Shown here piece by piece: positions 10,883 to 19,084 of a DNA stretch of 64,000 bases (within the stretch, counting starts at the first letter, position 1; the number at the start of each line of letters is the position of its first letter). The position numbers were made by a program, and so were the translations under genes. Below the pieces are notes generated by a model, which did not search any database, had not been told where the DNA came from, and saw only the letters and a program-made list of their open reading frames with translations. The DNA comes from Polycyclovorans sp. (GTDB taxonomy: Bacteria; Pseudomonadota; Gammaproteobacteria; Nevskiales; Nevskiaceae), in assembly GCA_002706265.1 (NCBI GenBank), contig PAKU01000038.1, positions 30,926 to 94,925 on the forward strand, written 5' to 3'.

Positions 10883-11655
10883 CCGGCGCCGTTGCCCCGT
10901 TGCTGGGCTTCGACCTCGGCGATGCCGGGGGTGACCCAGCGCGAGACAAAGATGCCCAGCTCGAACAGCAGATACACCGGCACCGCCAGCATGAACTGCG
11001 AAATGATGTCGGGCGGCGTGAAGATGGCGCCCAGCACGAAGGCGCCGATGAACACGTACTCGCGCACGCTTTTCAGCTTCGCCGGGGTGACCAGGCCGGT
11101 CTGCACCATGAGCACGATGGCCACGGGCGTCTCGAAGGCGAGGCCGAAGGCGATGAACAGCGTCAGTACGAAGCTGAGGTAGGCGCTGATGTCGGTCATG
11201 ACCGAGACCCCTTCAGGCGCCATCCCGACCAGGAACCCAAACACCGCGGGCAACACCAGAAAGTAGGCGAAGGCCACGCCGGCGTAGAACAGCAGCGTTG
11301 ACGAGAGCATGAGCGGTGCGACGAAGCGCTGTTCCGACTTGTACAGGCCGGGCGCGATGAACGCCCAGGCCTGCCAGAGCGTCCATGGCATCGAGATGAT
11401 GAACGCCAGCGCCGCCGCCAGCTTGATGGGCGCGAAGAACGGCGAGGCCACCTCGGTGGCGATCATGGTGGTGCCTTCGGGCAGCAGGGCCATGAGCGGC
11501 GTGGCGATCACCGTATAGACCTCACGCGCCACGAAGGTCAGCGGAATGAACACCAGCAGCAGGCCGAGCACGATGCGCAACAGCCGGTCGCGCATCTCCA
11601 GCAGATGCGCCATGAGCGGCTGTTCGTTGCTGTTGACCTCGGCCTTGCGGCTCAT
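10879..11655 (-). CDS. tatC: Sec-independent protein translocase TatC
   Basis: The 258-residue polytopic membrane protein recognises twin-arginine signal peptides together with TatB. The N-terminal MAHLLEMRDRLLR is the conserved cytoplasmic signature, and FAPIKLAAALAFIISMPWTLWQAWAFIAPGLYKSEQRF is seen in two adjacent blocks. Six transmembrane helices can be placed. It ends the his-tat run and overlaps tatB by four bases. Confidence 0.96.
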   Translation of the reverse strand: MSRKAEVNSNEQPLMAHLLEMRDRLLRIVLGLLLVFIPLTFVAREVYTVIATPLMALLPEGTTMIATEVASPFFAPIKLAAALAFIISMPWTLWQAWAFIAPGLYKSEQRFVAPLMLSSTLLFYAGVAFAYFLVLPAVFGFLVGMAPEGVSVMTDISAYLSFVLTLFIAFGLAFETPVAIVLMVQTGLVTPAKLKSVREYVFIGAFVLGAIFTPPDIISQFMLAVPVYLLFELGIFVSRWVTPGIAEVEAQQRGNGAG

Positions 11656-12011
11656 GGGGCCTGGTTCTTGTCGGCGGCCGGCGGGGCGTCGGCGGCGTTG
11701 CCTGACGCGCCGTCGCGGAGCGGTTTGTGCGGGGTCACACGGTCCTTGAGCTGGGTCATTTCGCCGCGCAGGCCCGATTCGGCTTCCCCGGCTTTTTCCT
11801 TGAGCAGCCGGTGGGCTTCTTCCAGCTCGCGGCGCAGATCGCTGGCGCGTGTTTCGCGGTCAAGCTCGGCCGTGAGGTTGCGCAGGTATCCCTTGGCGGT
11901 GCCGACCCAGCGGCCCAGGCCGCGCGCCGCGCGCGGCAGCTTTTCCGGGCCGAGGACGACCAGCGCGATCACCAGAACGATGGCGATCTCGGCAAAGCTG
12001 AAATCCAGCAT
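11652..12011 (-). CDS. tatB: Sec-independent protein translocase TatB
   Basis: The 119-residue protein has the TatB layout: a short N-terminal transmembrane helix starting MLDFSFAEIAIVLVIALVVLGPEKLP, an amphipathic helix (AARGLGRWVGTAKGY), and a charged, alanine-rich C-terminal tail. The FxELxxI region and GPEKLP motif separate it from TatA. It works with TatC in the signal-peptide receptor complex. It lies 9 bases after tatA and overlaps tatC. Confidence 0.93.
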   Translation of the reverse strand: MLDFSFAEIAIVLVIALVVLGPEKLPRAARGLGRWVGTAKGYLRNLTAELDRETRASDLRRELEEAHRLLKEKAGEAESGLRGEMTQLKDRVTPHKPLRDGASGNAADAPPAADKNQAP

Positions 12012-12020
12012 GCGCGGTCT

Positions 12021-12254
12021 TTAGACCTTGTCTTTTTCAGTCTGCGACGCGGTGCTGTGCGGGGCGTTCTGATGCGGCTCGGCCAGCGACTCGGCGTCTT
12101 TGCGGGTGTCGGCCTCGCCCTCCTTCATCGACTGCTTGAAGTTCTTGATGCCGGCGCCGAGGTCGCCCCCGGCATTGCGCAGTTTCTTGGTGCCGAAGAT
12201 CACGAGCACGATGACCAGTACGATCAACCAGTGCCAGATGCTGAATGAACCCAT
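12021..12254 (-). CDS. tatA: Sec-independent protein translocase TatA
   Basis: The 77-residue protein starts at the ATG at 12254 ([13 protein letters not shown]), giving the usual short periplasmic N-terminus before a single transmembrane helix. The [20 protein letters not shown] amphipathic segment follows. Upstream in-frame codons encode an implausible charged leader, so the inner start is preferred. TatA oligomers form the translocation pore. The gene follows hisE by ten bases and precedes tatB. Confidence 0.94.
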   Translation of the reverse strand: MGSFSIWHWLIVLVIVLVIFGTKKLRNAGGDLGAGIKNFKQSMKEGEADTRKDAESLAEPHQNAPHSTASQTEKDKV

Positions 12255-12264
12255 CGTTGATTCC

Positions 12265-12591
12265 TCAATTGTTCCGTGCCGCTTTTTCGGCATGACCTGA
12301 CAGGCCGAAGCGCTGGGCCAGAACGTCGGTCACGTCCTCCAGGCTCAGGCCCTTGTGTACCAGCAGCACCAGGGTGTGAAACCACAGGTCTGCCACTTCG
12401 TTCGACAGCGGCCCTGGCGCGCCGTTCTTGGCAGCCAGCAGAACCTCCGCGGCCTCTTCGCCCACCTTCTTCAAAATGGCGTCGTCACCCTTGGCCATCA
12501 GGCTGGCGACGTACGACCCGGCAGGATCGGCGCACTTCTGACGTTCACGAATCACGTCCACCAGAGCGGTCAATATGTCGTTTGCGGGCAT
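12265..12591 (-). CDS. hisE: Phosphoribosyl-ATP pyrophosphohydrolase
   Basis: The 108-residue protein is the stand-alone HisE form. It hydrolyses phosphoribosyl-ATP to phosphoribosyl-AMP, the second step of histidine synthesis. The MazG-like helical core shows [16 protein letters not shown] and [14 protein letters not shown], which hold the metal-binding glutamates and aspartate. The HisI cyclohydrolase that acts next is not fused and not adjacent. An 84-base gap separates it from hisF. Confidence 0.94.
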   Translation of the reverse strand: MPANDILTALVDVIRERQKCADPAGSYVASLMAKGDDAILKKVGEEAAEVLLAAKNGAPGPLSNEVADLWFHTLVLLVHKGLSLEDVTDVLAQRFGLSGHAEKAARNN

Positions 12592-12675
12592 CGGTCAGTG
12601 TGCAGTAGGGGCATGACAGGCAGACGACAGCTTACACAAGCGCGGGGTCGGCCCAAGGCGGGACCTGCGCGCGCC

Positions 12676-13446
12676 TCAGAGGCGAATGTTGACGCCCTTG
12701 CCCTTCAGGAAGCGCTTGGCTTCGCCGACGGTGTGGGTGCCGTGGTGAAAGATGCTGGCCGCCAACACCGCGTCGCAGCGACCCTCGGTGAGCCCTTCAT
12801 ACAAATGCTTGAGTTCGCCCACGCCGCCGCTGGCAATCAGCGGCACGGCCACCTGGTCGCTGATGGCCCGCAGCAGTTCGTGGTCGTAGCCTTCCTTGGT
12901 GCCGTCGCGGTCCATGCTGGTGACCAGCAGTTCGCCGGCGCCGAGCTTGGCCATGCGCACGGCCCACTCGACGGCGTCGATGCCGGTGGAGCGGCGCCCG
13001 CCGTGGGTGAACACTTCCCAGCGCAGCGGCTCCTTCTTCTTGTTGACGCGCTTGGCATCGATGGCCACGACGATGCACTGCACGCCGTAACGATCACCGG
13101 CTTCGGCGACCAGCTGCGGGCGGTCGACGGCGGCGGTGTTGATGCTCACCTTGTCGGCACCGGCCGACAGCAGGGCGCGCACATCGGCGCAGGTGCGAAC
13201 GCCGCCGCCGACGGTCAGTGGAATGTAGATTTCACGCGCCACCGCTTCGACGGTCTTGAACAGGGTCGGGCGGTCATCGCTGCTGGCGGTGATGTCGAGG
13301 AACACCAGTTCGTCGGCACCCTGCTGGTCGTAGCGGCGGGCGACCTCGACCGGGTCGCCGGCGTCCTGTATCGATTCGAACTTGACGCCCTTGACCACGC
13401 GGCCGCGGTCGATGTCGAGGCAGGGAATGATGCGCTTGGCCAGCAT
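12676..13446 (-). CDS. hisF: Imidazole glycerol phosphate synthase, cyclase subunit
   Basis: The 256-residue TIM barrel begins [23 protein letters not shown], the family signature, with Asp11 as a catalytic acid. The second catalytic aspartate is in [15 protein letters not shown]. HisF uses ammonia made by HisH to form imidazole glycerol phosphate and AICAR. It follows hisA by three bases, which fits joint expression with hisH, its glutaminase partner. Confidence 0.97.
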   Translation of the reverse strand: MLAKRIIPCLDIDRGRVVKGVKFESIQDAGDPVEVARRYDQQGADELVFLDITASSDDRPTLFKTVEAVAREIYIPLTVGGGVRTCADVRALLSAGADKVSINTAAVDRPQLVAEAGDRYGVQCIVVAIDAKRVNKKKEPLRWEVFTHGGRRSTGIDAVEWAVRMAKLGAGELLVTSMDRDGTKEGYDHELLRAISDQVAVPLIASGGVGELKHLYEGLTEGRCDAVLAASIFHHGTHTVGEAKRFLKGKGVNIRL

Positions 13447-13449
13447 CGG

Positions 13450-14175
13450 TCAGCCTTTCGCGAGTTTGACGGCGGCCTTGAAGTCGAGGCTGCCCTCGTA
13501 CAGGGCGCGGCCGATGATGGCGCCGGCCACGCCGTCATCTTCCAGCGTTTTGAGGCGTTCGATGTCGGCCAGCGAGCTGACGCCGCCGCTGGCGTACACC
13601 GGGGTTTTCAGCGCGCGGGCCAGGTTGCCGGTGGCTTCTTCGTTGAAGCCGTTCATCATGCCGTCGCGACCAATGTCGGTGTAGATGACCGCTTCGACGC
13701 CGTCGCGCTCGCAGTGCAGGGCGGTTTCGATCACGTCGTGCCCGGTGACCTTGGTCCAGCCGTTCAGCGCCACGCGGCCGTCGACCGCGTCGAGCCCGAC
13801 GATGATGTGGCGTGGGTATTCGAGGCAAAGATCGTGCAGAAAGTGCGGCGCGTTGACCGCGCGCGTGCCGATGATCACGTAGTCCACGCCCGCATCGAGG
13901 TAGCGCTGCACGGTGTCTTCGTCGCGAATGCCGCCGCCGATCTGTACCGGGATGCTGATCGCCTTGGCAATGGCCTCGACCACCTTGAGGTTGATCGGCT
14001 CGCCCTTCATGGCGCCGTCCAGGTCGACCACGTGCAGCCGTTCGGCCCCTTCGTCGGCCCAGCGTTGCGCCATCGCCACGGGGTCTTTGGAGAACACCGT
14101 GACATCGTCCATTCGGCCTTGGCGCAGGCGGACGCACTCCCCATTCTTGAGGTCAATCGCAGGAATCAGCAGCAT
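13450..14175 (-). CDS. hisA: ProFAR isomerase (phosphoribosylformimino-AICAR isomerase)
   Basis: The 241-residue TIM barrel starts [20 protein letters not shown], the HisA signature with the first catalytic aspartate. The ATG at 14175 is used because codons further upstream have no family similarity. It isomerises ProFAR to PRFAR. The gene lies between hisH and hisF. The 124 bases between it and hisH contain no recognisable gene. Confidence 0.96.
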   Translation of the reverse strand: MLLIPAIDLKNGECVRLRQGRMDDVTVFSKDPVAMAQRWADEGAERLHVVDLDGAMKGEPINLKVVEAIAKAISIPVQIGGGIRDEDTVQRYLDAGVDYVIIGTRAVNAPHFLHDLCLEYPRHIIVGLDAVDGRVALNGWTKVTGHDVIETALHCERDGVEAVIYTDIGRDGMMNGFNEEATGNLARALKTPVYASGGVSSLADIERLKTLEDDGVAGAIIGRALYEGSLDFKAAVKLAKG

Positions 14176-14299
14176 GAGTTGGGCAACAGCGTGGAGTCGT
14201 TTTTGGGGCGGGCGATCTGGCGGCGCGGCGCATCGGGCGATGACCCTGACAGCCAGACTGCCGCAGTTGGCAGCGGCGGTGCAACTCGGGGTAGGGTCA

Positions 14300-14947
14300 T
14301 CAGGGCGACCAGTCAACGAAATTGGTCAACAACTGAATGCCGGTGGCCTGGCTTTTTTCGGGATGAAACTGGAAGGCCACGATGTTTTCGTGCGCCAGTG
14401 CGGCGGTGAACGGTTGCATGTATTCCGCTTCGCCCATGCGGTCACTCGGCAAGGCAAGCGCCACGTAGTAGCTGTGCACGAAATAGAACCAGCTGTTGTC
14501 GGGGACGTTCTTCCACATCGGGTGCGTCGGCATGCTCTGCCGTACCCGGTTCCAGCCCATGTGCGGCACCTTCAGGCGCGGGCCGTCGGCCGGGTCGGCG
14601 GGCGGTGGGTCGGGGAAGCGGCGCACCTGGCCACTGATGATGCCCAGTGCATCCACGCCGCCGTTTTCTTCGCTGTGATCGAGCATCACCTGCATACCGA
14701 GACAGATGCCCATCAAGGGTTTGGTGCGGGCGGCCTCGCGCACCATCTCGTTGAGTTCGAGGCGCCGCAGTTCGTTCATGCACGCCTTCACGCCGCCCAC
14801 CCCGGGCAGCACGATGCGGTCGCACTTCATCAGCACCTCGGGGTCGTAGGAGACCTCCACGCGCGTGGCGCTGCAGACCCGCTCCAGCGCCTTGCCGAGC
14901 GAATGCAGGTTGCCCATGCCGTAATCGATGACGCCAATCGCTCGCAT
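14300..14947 (-). CDS. hisH: Imidazole glycerol phosphate synthase, glutamine amidotransferase subunit
   Basis: The 215-residue class I glutaminase has the catalytic cysteine in [13 protein letters not shown] and the His-Glu pair in FVHSYY and FHPEKS near the C-terminus. The oxyanion strand LPGVGGV is present. The start is ATG at 14947 ([16 protein letters not shown]). It supplies ammonia to HisF through the barrel. The gene lies 64 bases downstream of hisB. Confidence 0.96.
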   Translation of the reverse strand: MRAIGVIDYGMGNLHSLGKALERVCSATRVEVSYDPEVLMKCDRIVLPGVGGVKACMNELRRLELNEMVREAARTKPLMGICLGMQVMLDHSEENGGVDALGIISGQVRRFPDPPPADPADGPRLKVPHMGWNRVRQSMPTHPMWKNVPDNSWFYFVHSYYVALALPSDRMGEAEYMQPFTAALAHENIVAFQFHPEKSQATGIQLLTNFVDWSP

Positions 14948-15011
14948 TGGTAAATCTGGACTTGGAGAATAAGGAGGGGTGGAACGTGAACGCCGTCGCG
15001 CCGGATGCGGG

Positions 15012-15611
15012 TTACAGCACGCCTTTGGTCGAAGGCATGGCGTCGGCAGCGCGGGCATCGACCGTGCAGGCCATGCGCAGCGCCCGGCCAAAGGCCTTGA
15101 ACACGGTTTCGGCGATGTGATGGCTGTTGCGACCGCGCAGGGCATCCACGTGCAGGGTCATCTGCGCGTGGTTGACCAGTCCCTGAAAGAACTCGCGGAA
15201 CAGGTCAACGTCGAAGTCGCCGATGCGGGCGCGGGTGAACTCGACGAACCACTCCAGTCCGGGGCGGCCCGACAGGTCGATCACCACCCGCGACAGTGCT
15301 TCGTCGAGCGGCACATAGGCGTGGCCGTAGCGCACCAGACCCTTCTTGTCGCCAATGGCCTGGGCGATGGCCTGGCCGATGCTGATGCCGATGTCTTCGA
15401 CGCTGTGATGGTCGTCGATGTGCCGGTCGCCTTCTGCCTTGACCTTGAGGTCAATCAGGCCGTGGCGGGCAATCTGGTCCAGCATGTGGTCCAGAAAGGG
15501 GACACCGGTGTCGAGTTCGCGCGCGCCGCTGCCGTCGAGATTGATCTCGACTTCGATGCGGGTTTCCAGCGTGGTGCGCGAAATGCGGGCGATTCGGGCG
15601 GTCATTCCCAT
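15012..15611 (-). CDS. hisB: Imidazoleglycerol-phosphate dehydratase
   Basis: The 199-residue protein is the monofunctional dehydratase, without the N-terminal histidinol-phosphatase domain of enteric HisB. Metal-binding histidine clusters [21 protein letters not shown] and [10 protein letters not shown] are all present. It forms imidazole acetol phosphate. Two ATG codons occur at 15611 and 15605; either could start translation. It is the first of five his genes on this strand and lies 49 bases after dtd. Confidence 0.95.
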   Translation of the reverse strand: MGMTARIARISRTTLETRIEVEINLDGSGARELDTGVPFLDHMLDQIARHGLIDLKVKAEGDRHIDDHHSVEDIGISIGQAIAQAIGDKKGLVRYGHAYVPLDEALSRVVIDLSGRPGLEWFVEFTRARIGDFDVDLFREFFQGLVNHAQMTLHVDALRGRNSHHIAETVFKAFGRALRMACTVDARAADAMPSTKGVL

Positions 15612-15660
15612 TCAGGGCTAGCGTTCGAGGCGCGTAGGATACGCCTTCGAGCGCACCGCG

Positions 15661-16134
15661 TCAGACCGCGCCTGCGGGGACCGCAGACGGCGCCGTCTCC
15701 AGCCAGAACGTCACCGGTCCATCGTTGATCAGCGACACGGCCATGTCGGCGCCGAACGCCCCCTGCCGCACCCGTGCCGCGCCCAGGGACGCGACGGCCG
15801 TCGACACCGCAACCGCGAACAGTCCGCGTGCCTGATCCGGCGGCGCGCTGGTTGAAAAGCCCGGGCGCAGTCCACTGCGGGTGTCGGCGGCCAAGGTGAA
15901 CTGCGGCACCAGCAGCAGGCTGCCCCCGGCGTCGCGCAGCGAGCGGTTCATGCGCCCCCGGTCATCGGCGAACACGCGGTAGGCCATGCAGCGCTGTGTG
16001 AGTTGGGCGACGCGGGCCGCGTCGTCGTCTGGCTCGAAGCCCACGAGCACCAGGAGACCGGGGCCAATGTTGGCGATCTGCGCCTCCGCGACCGATACGG
16101 ATGCTTGGCTGACGCGCTGTAGCAGGGCTTTCAT
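15661..16134 (-). CDS. dtd: D-aminoacyl-tRNA deacylase
   Basis: The 157-residue DTD-fold protein frees D-amino acids from mischarged tRNA. The start at 16134 gives the family N-terminus MKALLQRVSQASVSV. The active-site motifs are SLLLVPQFTLAADT (the SQxT-like block, with PQFT) and the C-terminal NDGPVTFWLE (the NxGPVT motif, with Gly-cisPro). Length is slightly above the usual 145 because of an Ala-rich tail. It is divergent from the TRAP-type binding-protein gene. Confidence 0.94.
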   Translation of the reverse strand: MKALLQRVSQASVSVAEAQIANIGPGLLVLVGFEPDDDAARVAQLTQRCMAYRVFADDRGRMNRSLRDAGGSLLLVPQFTLAADTRSGLRPGFSTSAPPDQARGLFAVAVSTAVASLGAARVRQGAFGADMAVSLINDGPVTFWLETAPSAVPAGAV

Positions 16135-16188
16135 CGCCAGCAGTTTAATGAAGGCGGCGACTGTTCCACCGGCGGTGGTTCCGTGTAG

Positions 16189-16219
16189 GCTCCTGCGCCT
16201 CAACACGTGAGGCGGGAGC
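16189..16219 (+). promoter_or_regulatory. RNA hairpin that encloses the ribosome binding site of the TRAP binding-protein gene
   Basis: GCTCC (16189-16193) pairs with GGAGC (16215-16219), and CGCCTCA (16196-16202) pairs with TGAGGCG (16208-16214). Together they make a 12-pair stem with a 2-base bulge and a 5-base loop. The 3' arm contains GGAG, the only Shine-Dalgarno match before the ATG at 16226. In this form the binding site would be hidden. Whether it opens in response to temperature, a ligand or a small RNA is unknown. Confidence 0.55.
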
Positions 16220-16225
16220 AGGGTG

Positions 16226-17320
16226 ATGCAACGTCGTGAGGTCTTGATGGGGCTTGCCGGTGGCGCTGCGGCATTGGCCGGGTGCAAGCCGGGTGCAGTG
16301 GCGCAGCCCGGCGGCGCGGCCGCATCGGCACGCTTCGAGTGGCGCATGTACACGACCTGGCCCAAGAACTTCCCGGGGCTGGGCACCGGCGCCGAGCGGC
16401 TGGCCGAGCGCATCTCGCAGATGTCGGCCGGGCGTCTCAAGGTCACGGTGTATGGCGCGGGCGAGCGGGTGCCCGCGCTGGAAGTGTTCGACGCCGTCTC
16501 GCGTGGCAGCGCACAGATGGGCCACGGCGCCGCGTATTACTGGAAAGGCAAGCTGGCCTCGGCGCCGCTGTTCTGCACCGTGCCGTTCGGGTTTACGGCG
16601 CAGGAACAGAACGCCTGGCTGTACTACGGCGGCGGCATGGCGTTGTGGCGCGAGGCTTATGAACGCTTCAACCTGATGCCGTTCGATGCCGGCAACACCG
16701 GCACCCAGATGGCGGGCTGGTTCAATAAACCCATCGACACCCTCGATGACCTGAAGGGCCTGAAGATGCGCGTTCCCGGTCTGGGCGGCGAGATCCTCTC
16801 GAAGCTGGGCGTGGTGCCGGTCAACATTCCCGGTGGCGAGCTGTTCACCGCACTTTCGACCGGGACCATCGATGCCGCCGAGTTCGTGGGGCCCTACAAC
16901 GATCTCGCATTCGGGCTGCACCGGGCGGCGCGTTATTACTACTATCCGGGGTGGCACGAGCCCGGCGCGACGCTGGAGGCCTTCGTCAATCTGGATGCCT
17001 GGAAGGCCCTGCCCGAAGATCTGCAGGTCATCGTGCAAACCGCCTGTGAGGCGACCTCGCACACCATGCTGGCCGAGATGACCGCCCGCAACAACCGTGC
17101 GCTGACGACGCTGGTCACCGAGCATGGCGTTGACGTGCGGCCGCTTCCGAACGATATTCTCGCCGCGCTGAAGGTCGAGAGCGAGCAGTACCTTGCCGAG
17201 GCCGCCAAGGCTGAGCCGTTGATGGCGCGGGTGGCCGAGTCCATCAGTCAGTTCCGCGACGAGATGATCAGGGGCACGGCCATTGCCGAGCACGCGTTCT
17301 TGAATGCACGCAGTGCCTGA
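16226..17320 (+). CDS. TRAP-type (DctP-like) substrate-binding lipoprotein with twin-arginine signal
   Basis: The 364-residue protein has an export signal with an RR pair at residues 3-4, a short hydrophobic stretch and a lipobox LAGC, so it is probably a Tat-exported lipoprotein. The mature part is a DctP/TakP-like binding protein (WRMYTTWPKNFPG, GHGAAYYWKGK, FVGPYNDLAFGLH). TakP-type proteins bind 2-oxo acids. No TRAP membrane subunits (DctQ or DctM) are in the window. The ATG at 16226 is preferred over the GTG just before it. Confidence 0.86.
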   Translation: MQRREVLMGLAGGAAALAGCKPGAVAQPGGAAASARFEWRMYTTWPKNFPGLGTGAERLAERISQMSAGRLKVTVYGAGERVPALEVFDAVSRGSAQMGHGAAYYWKGKLASAPLFCTVPFGFTAQEQNAWLYYGGGMALWREAYERFNLMPFDAGNTGTQMAGWFNKPIDTLDDLKGLKMRVPGLGGEILSKLGVVPVNIPGGELFTALSTGTIDAAEFVGPYNDLAFGLHRAARYYYYPGWHEPGATLEAFVNLDAWKALPEDLQVIVQTACEATSHTMLAEMTARNNRALTTLVTEHGVDVRPLPNDILAALKVESEQYLAEAAKAEPLMARVAESISQFRDEMIRGTAIAEHAFLNARSA

Positions 17321-17399
17321 ACTCTCGCGACGAACGCCCCTCCAAGTCTCCGCTCCGGCGACCGGCTCGCCAGCAGCAATGACCTGACCTGAAAAACCT

Positions 17400-18347
17400 A
17401 TGACCGACCCTGACATATTGATCGAGGCCCACGGGCTCACCCGGCGCTACGGCCATCAGCACGCCGTGCAGAATCTGTCGCTGACCCTGCGCAAGGGCGA
17501 GGTGCTGGGCCTGCTGGGCCCCAATGGCGCCGGCAAGTCCACGACCATGAAGATGCTCACCGGCACCCTGAAGCCCAACGCCGGCACGGTGGCCATCAAG
17601 GGCGTGTCGATGGCCGACGCCCCGAAGGCGGCGAAGCAGTCGCTGGGGTACCTGCCCGAACAGCCGCCGGTGTATGGCGAGTTGACGGTGGACGAATTTC
17701 TCGACTTCGCGGCCGGCCTGCACGGGATGCGCGGCGCCCAGCGCAAGCAGGCGGTTGCCTCGGCCAAGCGCGATTGCGGGCTGGAGGAAGTGTCGAAGCG
17801 GCTGATCAGCAATCTGTCCAAGGGTTATCAGCAGCGGGTGGGCTTGGCGCAGGCCATCATCCATCGTCCGCCGGTGATCATTCTCGACGAACCGACCGTG
17901 GGGCTGGACCCCATCCAGATCCGCGAGATCCGCAGCCTGATCGCCGATCTGGGCCGCAACCACTCGGTGATTCTGTCCAGCCACATCCTTCCCGAGATAC
18001 AGGCCGTGTGTTCGCGGGTGATGATCATTTCGCGTGGACGGGCGGTGTATGACGAGCCCCTCACGGCCACCGAGCACGCGCGTTTCGACACCGTCGAAGT
18101 GGCGCTGCGGCAGCCGCCGCCCCTGGCGCAGCTGCGCGACATTGCCGGCGTGGCCGAGGTGCAGGCCCTGCCGGGCGGCGCCCGGTTCGCGGTGCGGGTG
18201 CAGCCGGGCCAAGACCCTCGCGAAGCCCTGGCCAGCGCCGCGGCGCAGGGCCATTGGGGTCTGTTCGAGTTGCGTGCCGTGACCCGCAGCCTCGAAGACA
18301 TATTTGTGGAGTTGACATCGGGCGACGCGCTGGGGGTGGCCGCATGA
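17400..18347 (+). CDS. ABC transporter ATP-binding protein, GldA-like
   Basis: The 315-residue ATPase shows Walker A GPNGAGKST near residue 41, the signature NLSKGYQQRVGLA in place of LSGGQ, and Walker B VIILDEPTVGLD. A roughly 90-residue C-terminal extension follows, typical of the GldA/NosF/CcmA type. It should power the membrane protein encoded next, whose start overlaps its stop by four bases. With the following GldF-, GldG- and DUF4340-type genes it forms one operon. The substrate is unknown. Confidence 0.87.
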   Translation: MTDPDILIEAHGLTRRYGHQHAVQNLSLTLRKGEVLGLLGPNGAGKSTTMKMLTGTLKPNAGTVAIKGVSMADAPKAAKQSLGYLPEQPPVYGELTVDEFLDFAAGLHGMRGAQRKQAVASAKRDCGLEEVSKRLISNLSKGYQQRVGLAQAIIHRPPVIILDEPTVGLDPIQIREIRSLIADLGRNHSVILSSHILPEIQAVCSRVMIISRGRAVYDEPLTATEHARFDTVEVALRQPPPLAQLRDIAGVAEVQALPGGARFAVRVQPGQDPREALASAAAQGHWGLFELRAVTRSLEDIFVELTSGDALGVAA

Positions 18348-19084
18348 ACACGCTGATCATTGCCCGCGCCGAACTGCGGCGCATCTTTCTGTCACCGCTG
18401 GCCTGGGCCGTGCTGGCCGTGGTGCAGGTGCTGCTGGGCTTCATTTTCGTCAACGTGCTGTTCGACTTCATCAACCAGCCGGGCTTTGGCGGCGGGTTTG
18501 GTGCCTCCGACGTGGTGGTGGGCCAGGTGTTCGGTTTCGCCACGATTCTGGTGCTGCTGATCATGCCGCTGATGACCATGCGCCTGTTTGCCGAGGAGCG
18601 TAAAAGCGGCACCCTCAACCTGCTGCTGTCGGCGCCGGTGTCACTCACCGAGATCGTGCTCGGCAAGTTTCTGGGCGTGCTGGGCTTCATCGTGGTGCTG
18701 CTGGCGGTCACGGCGCTGATGCCGCTGGCGCTGCTGCCCACCACCGATCTGGACGTGGGCCGCGTGGCGGCGGGCCTGCTGGGACTGCTGTTGCTGATGG
18801 GCTCGTTCGCAGCCGCCGGACTGTTCGTGTCGTCGCTGACGCGCGAGCCCACCATCGCCGCAGTGGCCAGCTTCGGCCTGCTGCTGCTGATCTGGCTGGT
18901 CAACATTCTCGGCTATCAGGACGGCGTGCCCTTTGCCGAGGTGATTCGTTACCTGTCACTGATCGAGCATTACGAAAGCCTGCGGCGCGGCGTGTTCAAC
19001 ACCGCCGACATCGCCTACTACGCCCTGTTCACCGCACTGTTTCTCGGCTTGACCGTGCAGCGCCTCGACCTCGAACGCCAATGA
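18344..19084 (+). CDS. ABC transporter permease, GldF-like (ABC-2 type)
   Basis: The 246-residue protein has six predicted transmembrane helices and the ABC-2 segment FAEERKSGTLNLLLSAPVSLTEIVLGKFLG, which couples to the ATPase. The ATG at 18344 overlaps the ATPase stop as ATGA, and its own stop overlaps the next gene. The closest described relatives by layout are GldF-type permeases encoded beside GldG proteins. Confidence 0.86.
   Translation: MNTLIIARAELRRIFLSPLAWAVLAVVQVLLGFIFVNVLFDFINQPGFGGGFGASDVVVGQVFGFATILVLLIMPLMTMRLFAEERKSGTLNLLLSAPVSLTEIVLGKFLGVLGFIVVLLAVTALMPLALLPTTDLDVGRVAAGLLGLLLLMGSFAAAGLFVSSLTREPTIAAVASFGLLLLIWLVNILGYQDGVPFAEVIRYLSLIEHYESLRRGVFNTADIAYYALFTALFLGLTVQRLDLERQ

Noticed and set aside
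12355..14409. Plus-strand open frame of 684 codons across the his genes
   Set aside because: It is antisense to hisE, hisF and hisA, which have clear catalytic motifs. The translation is His/Gly/Ala-rich noise.
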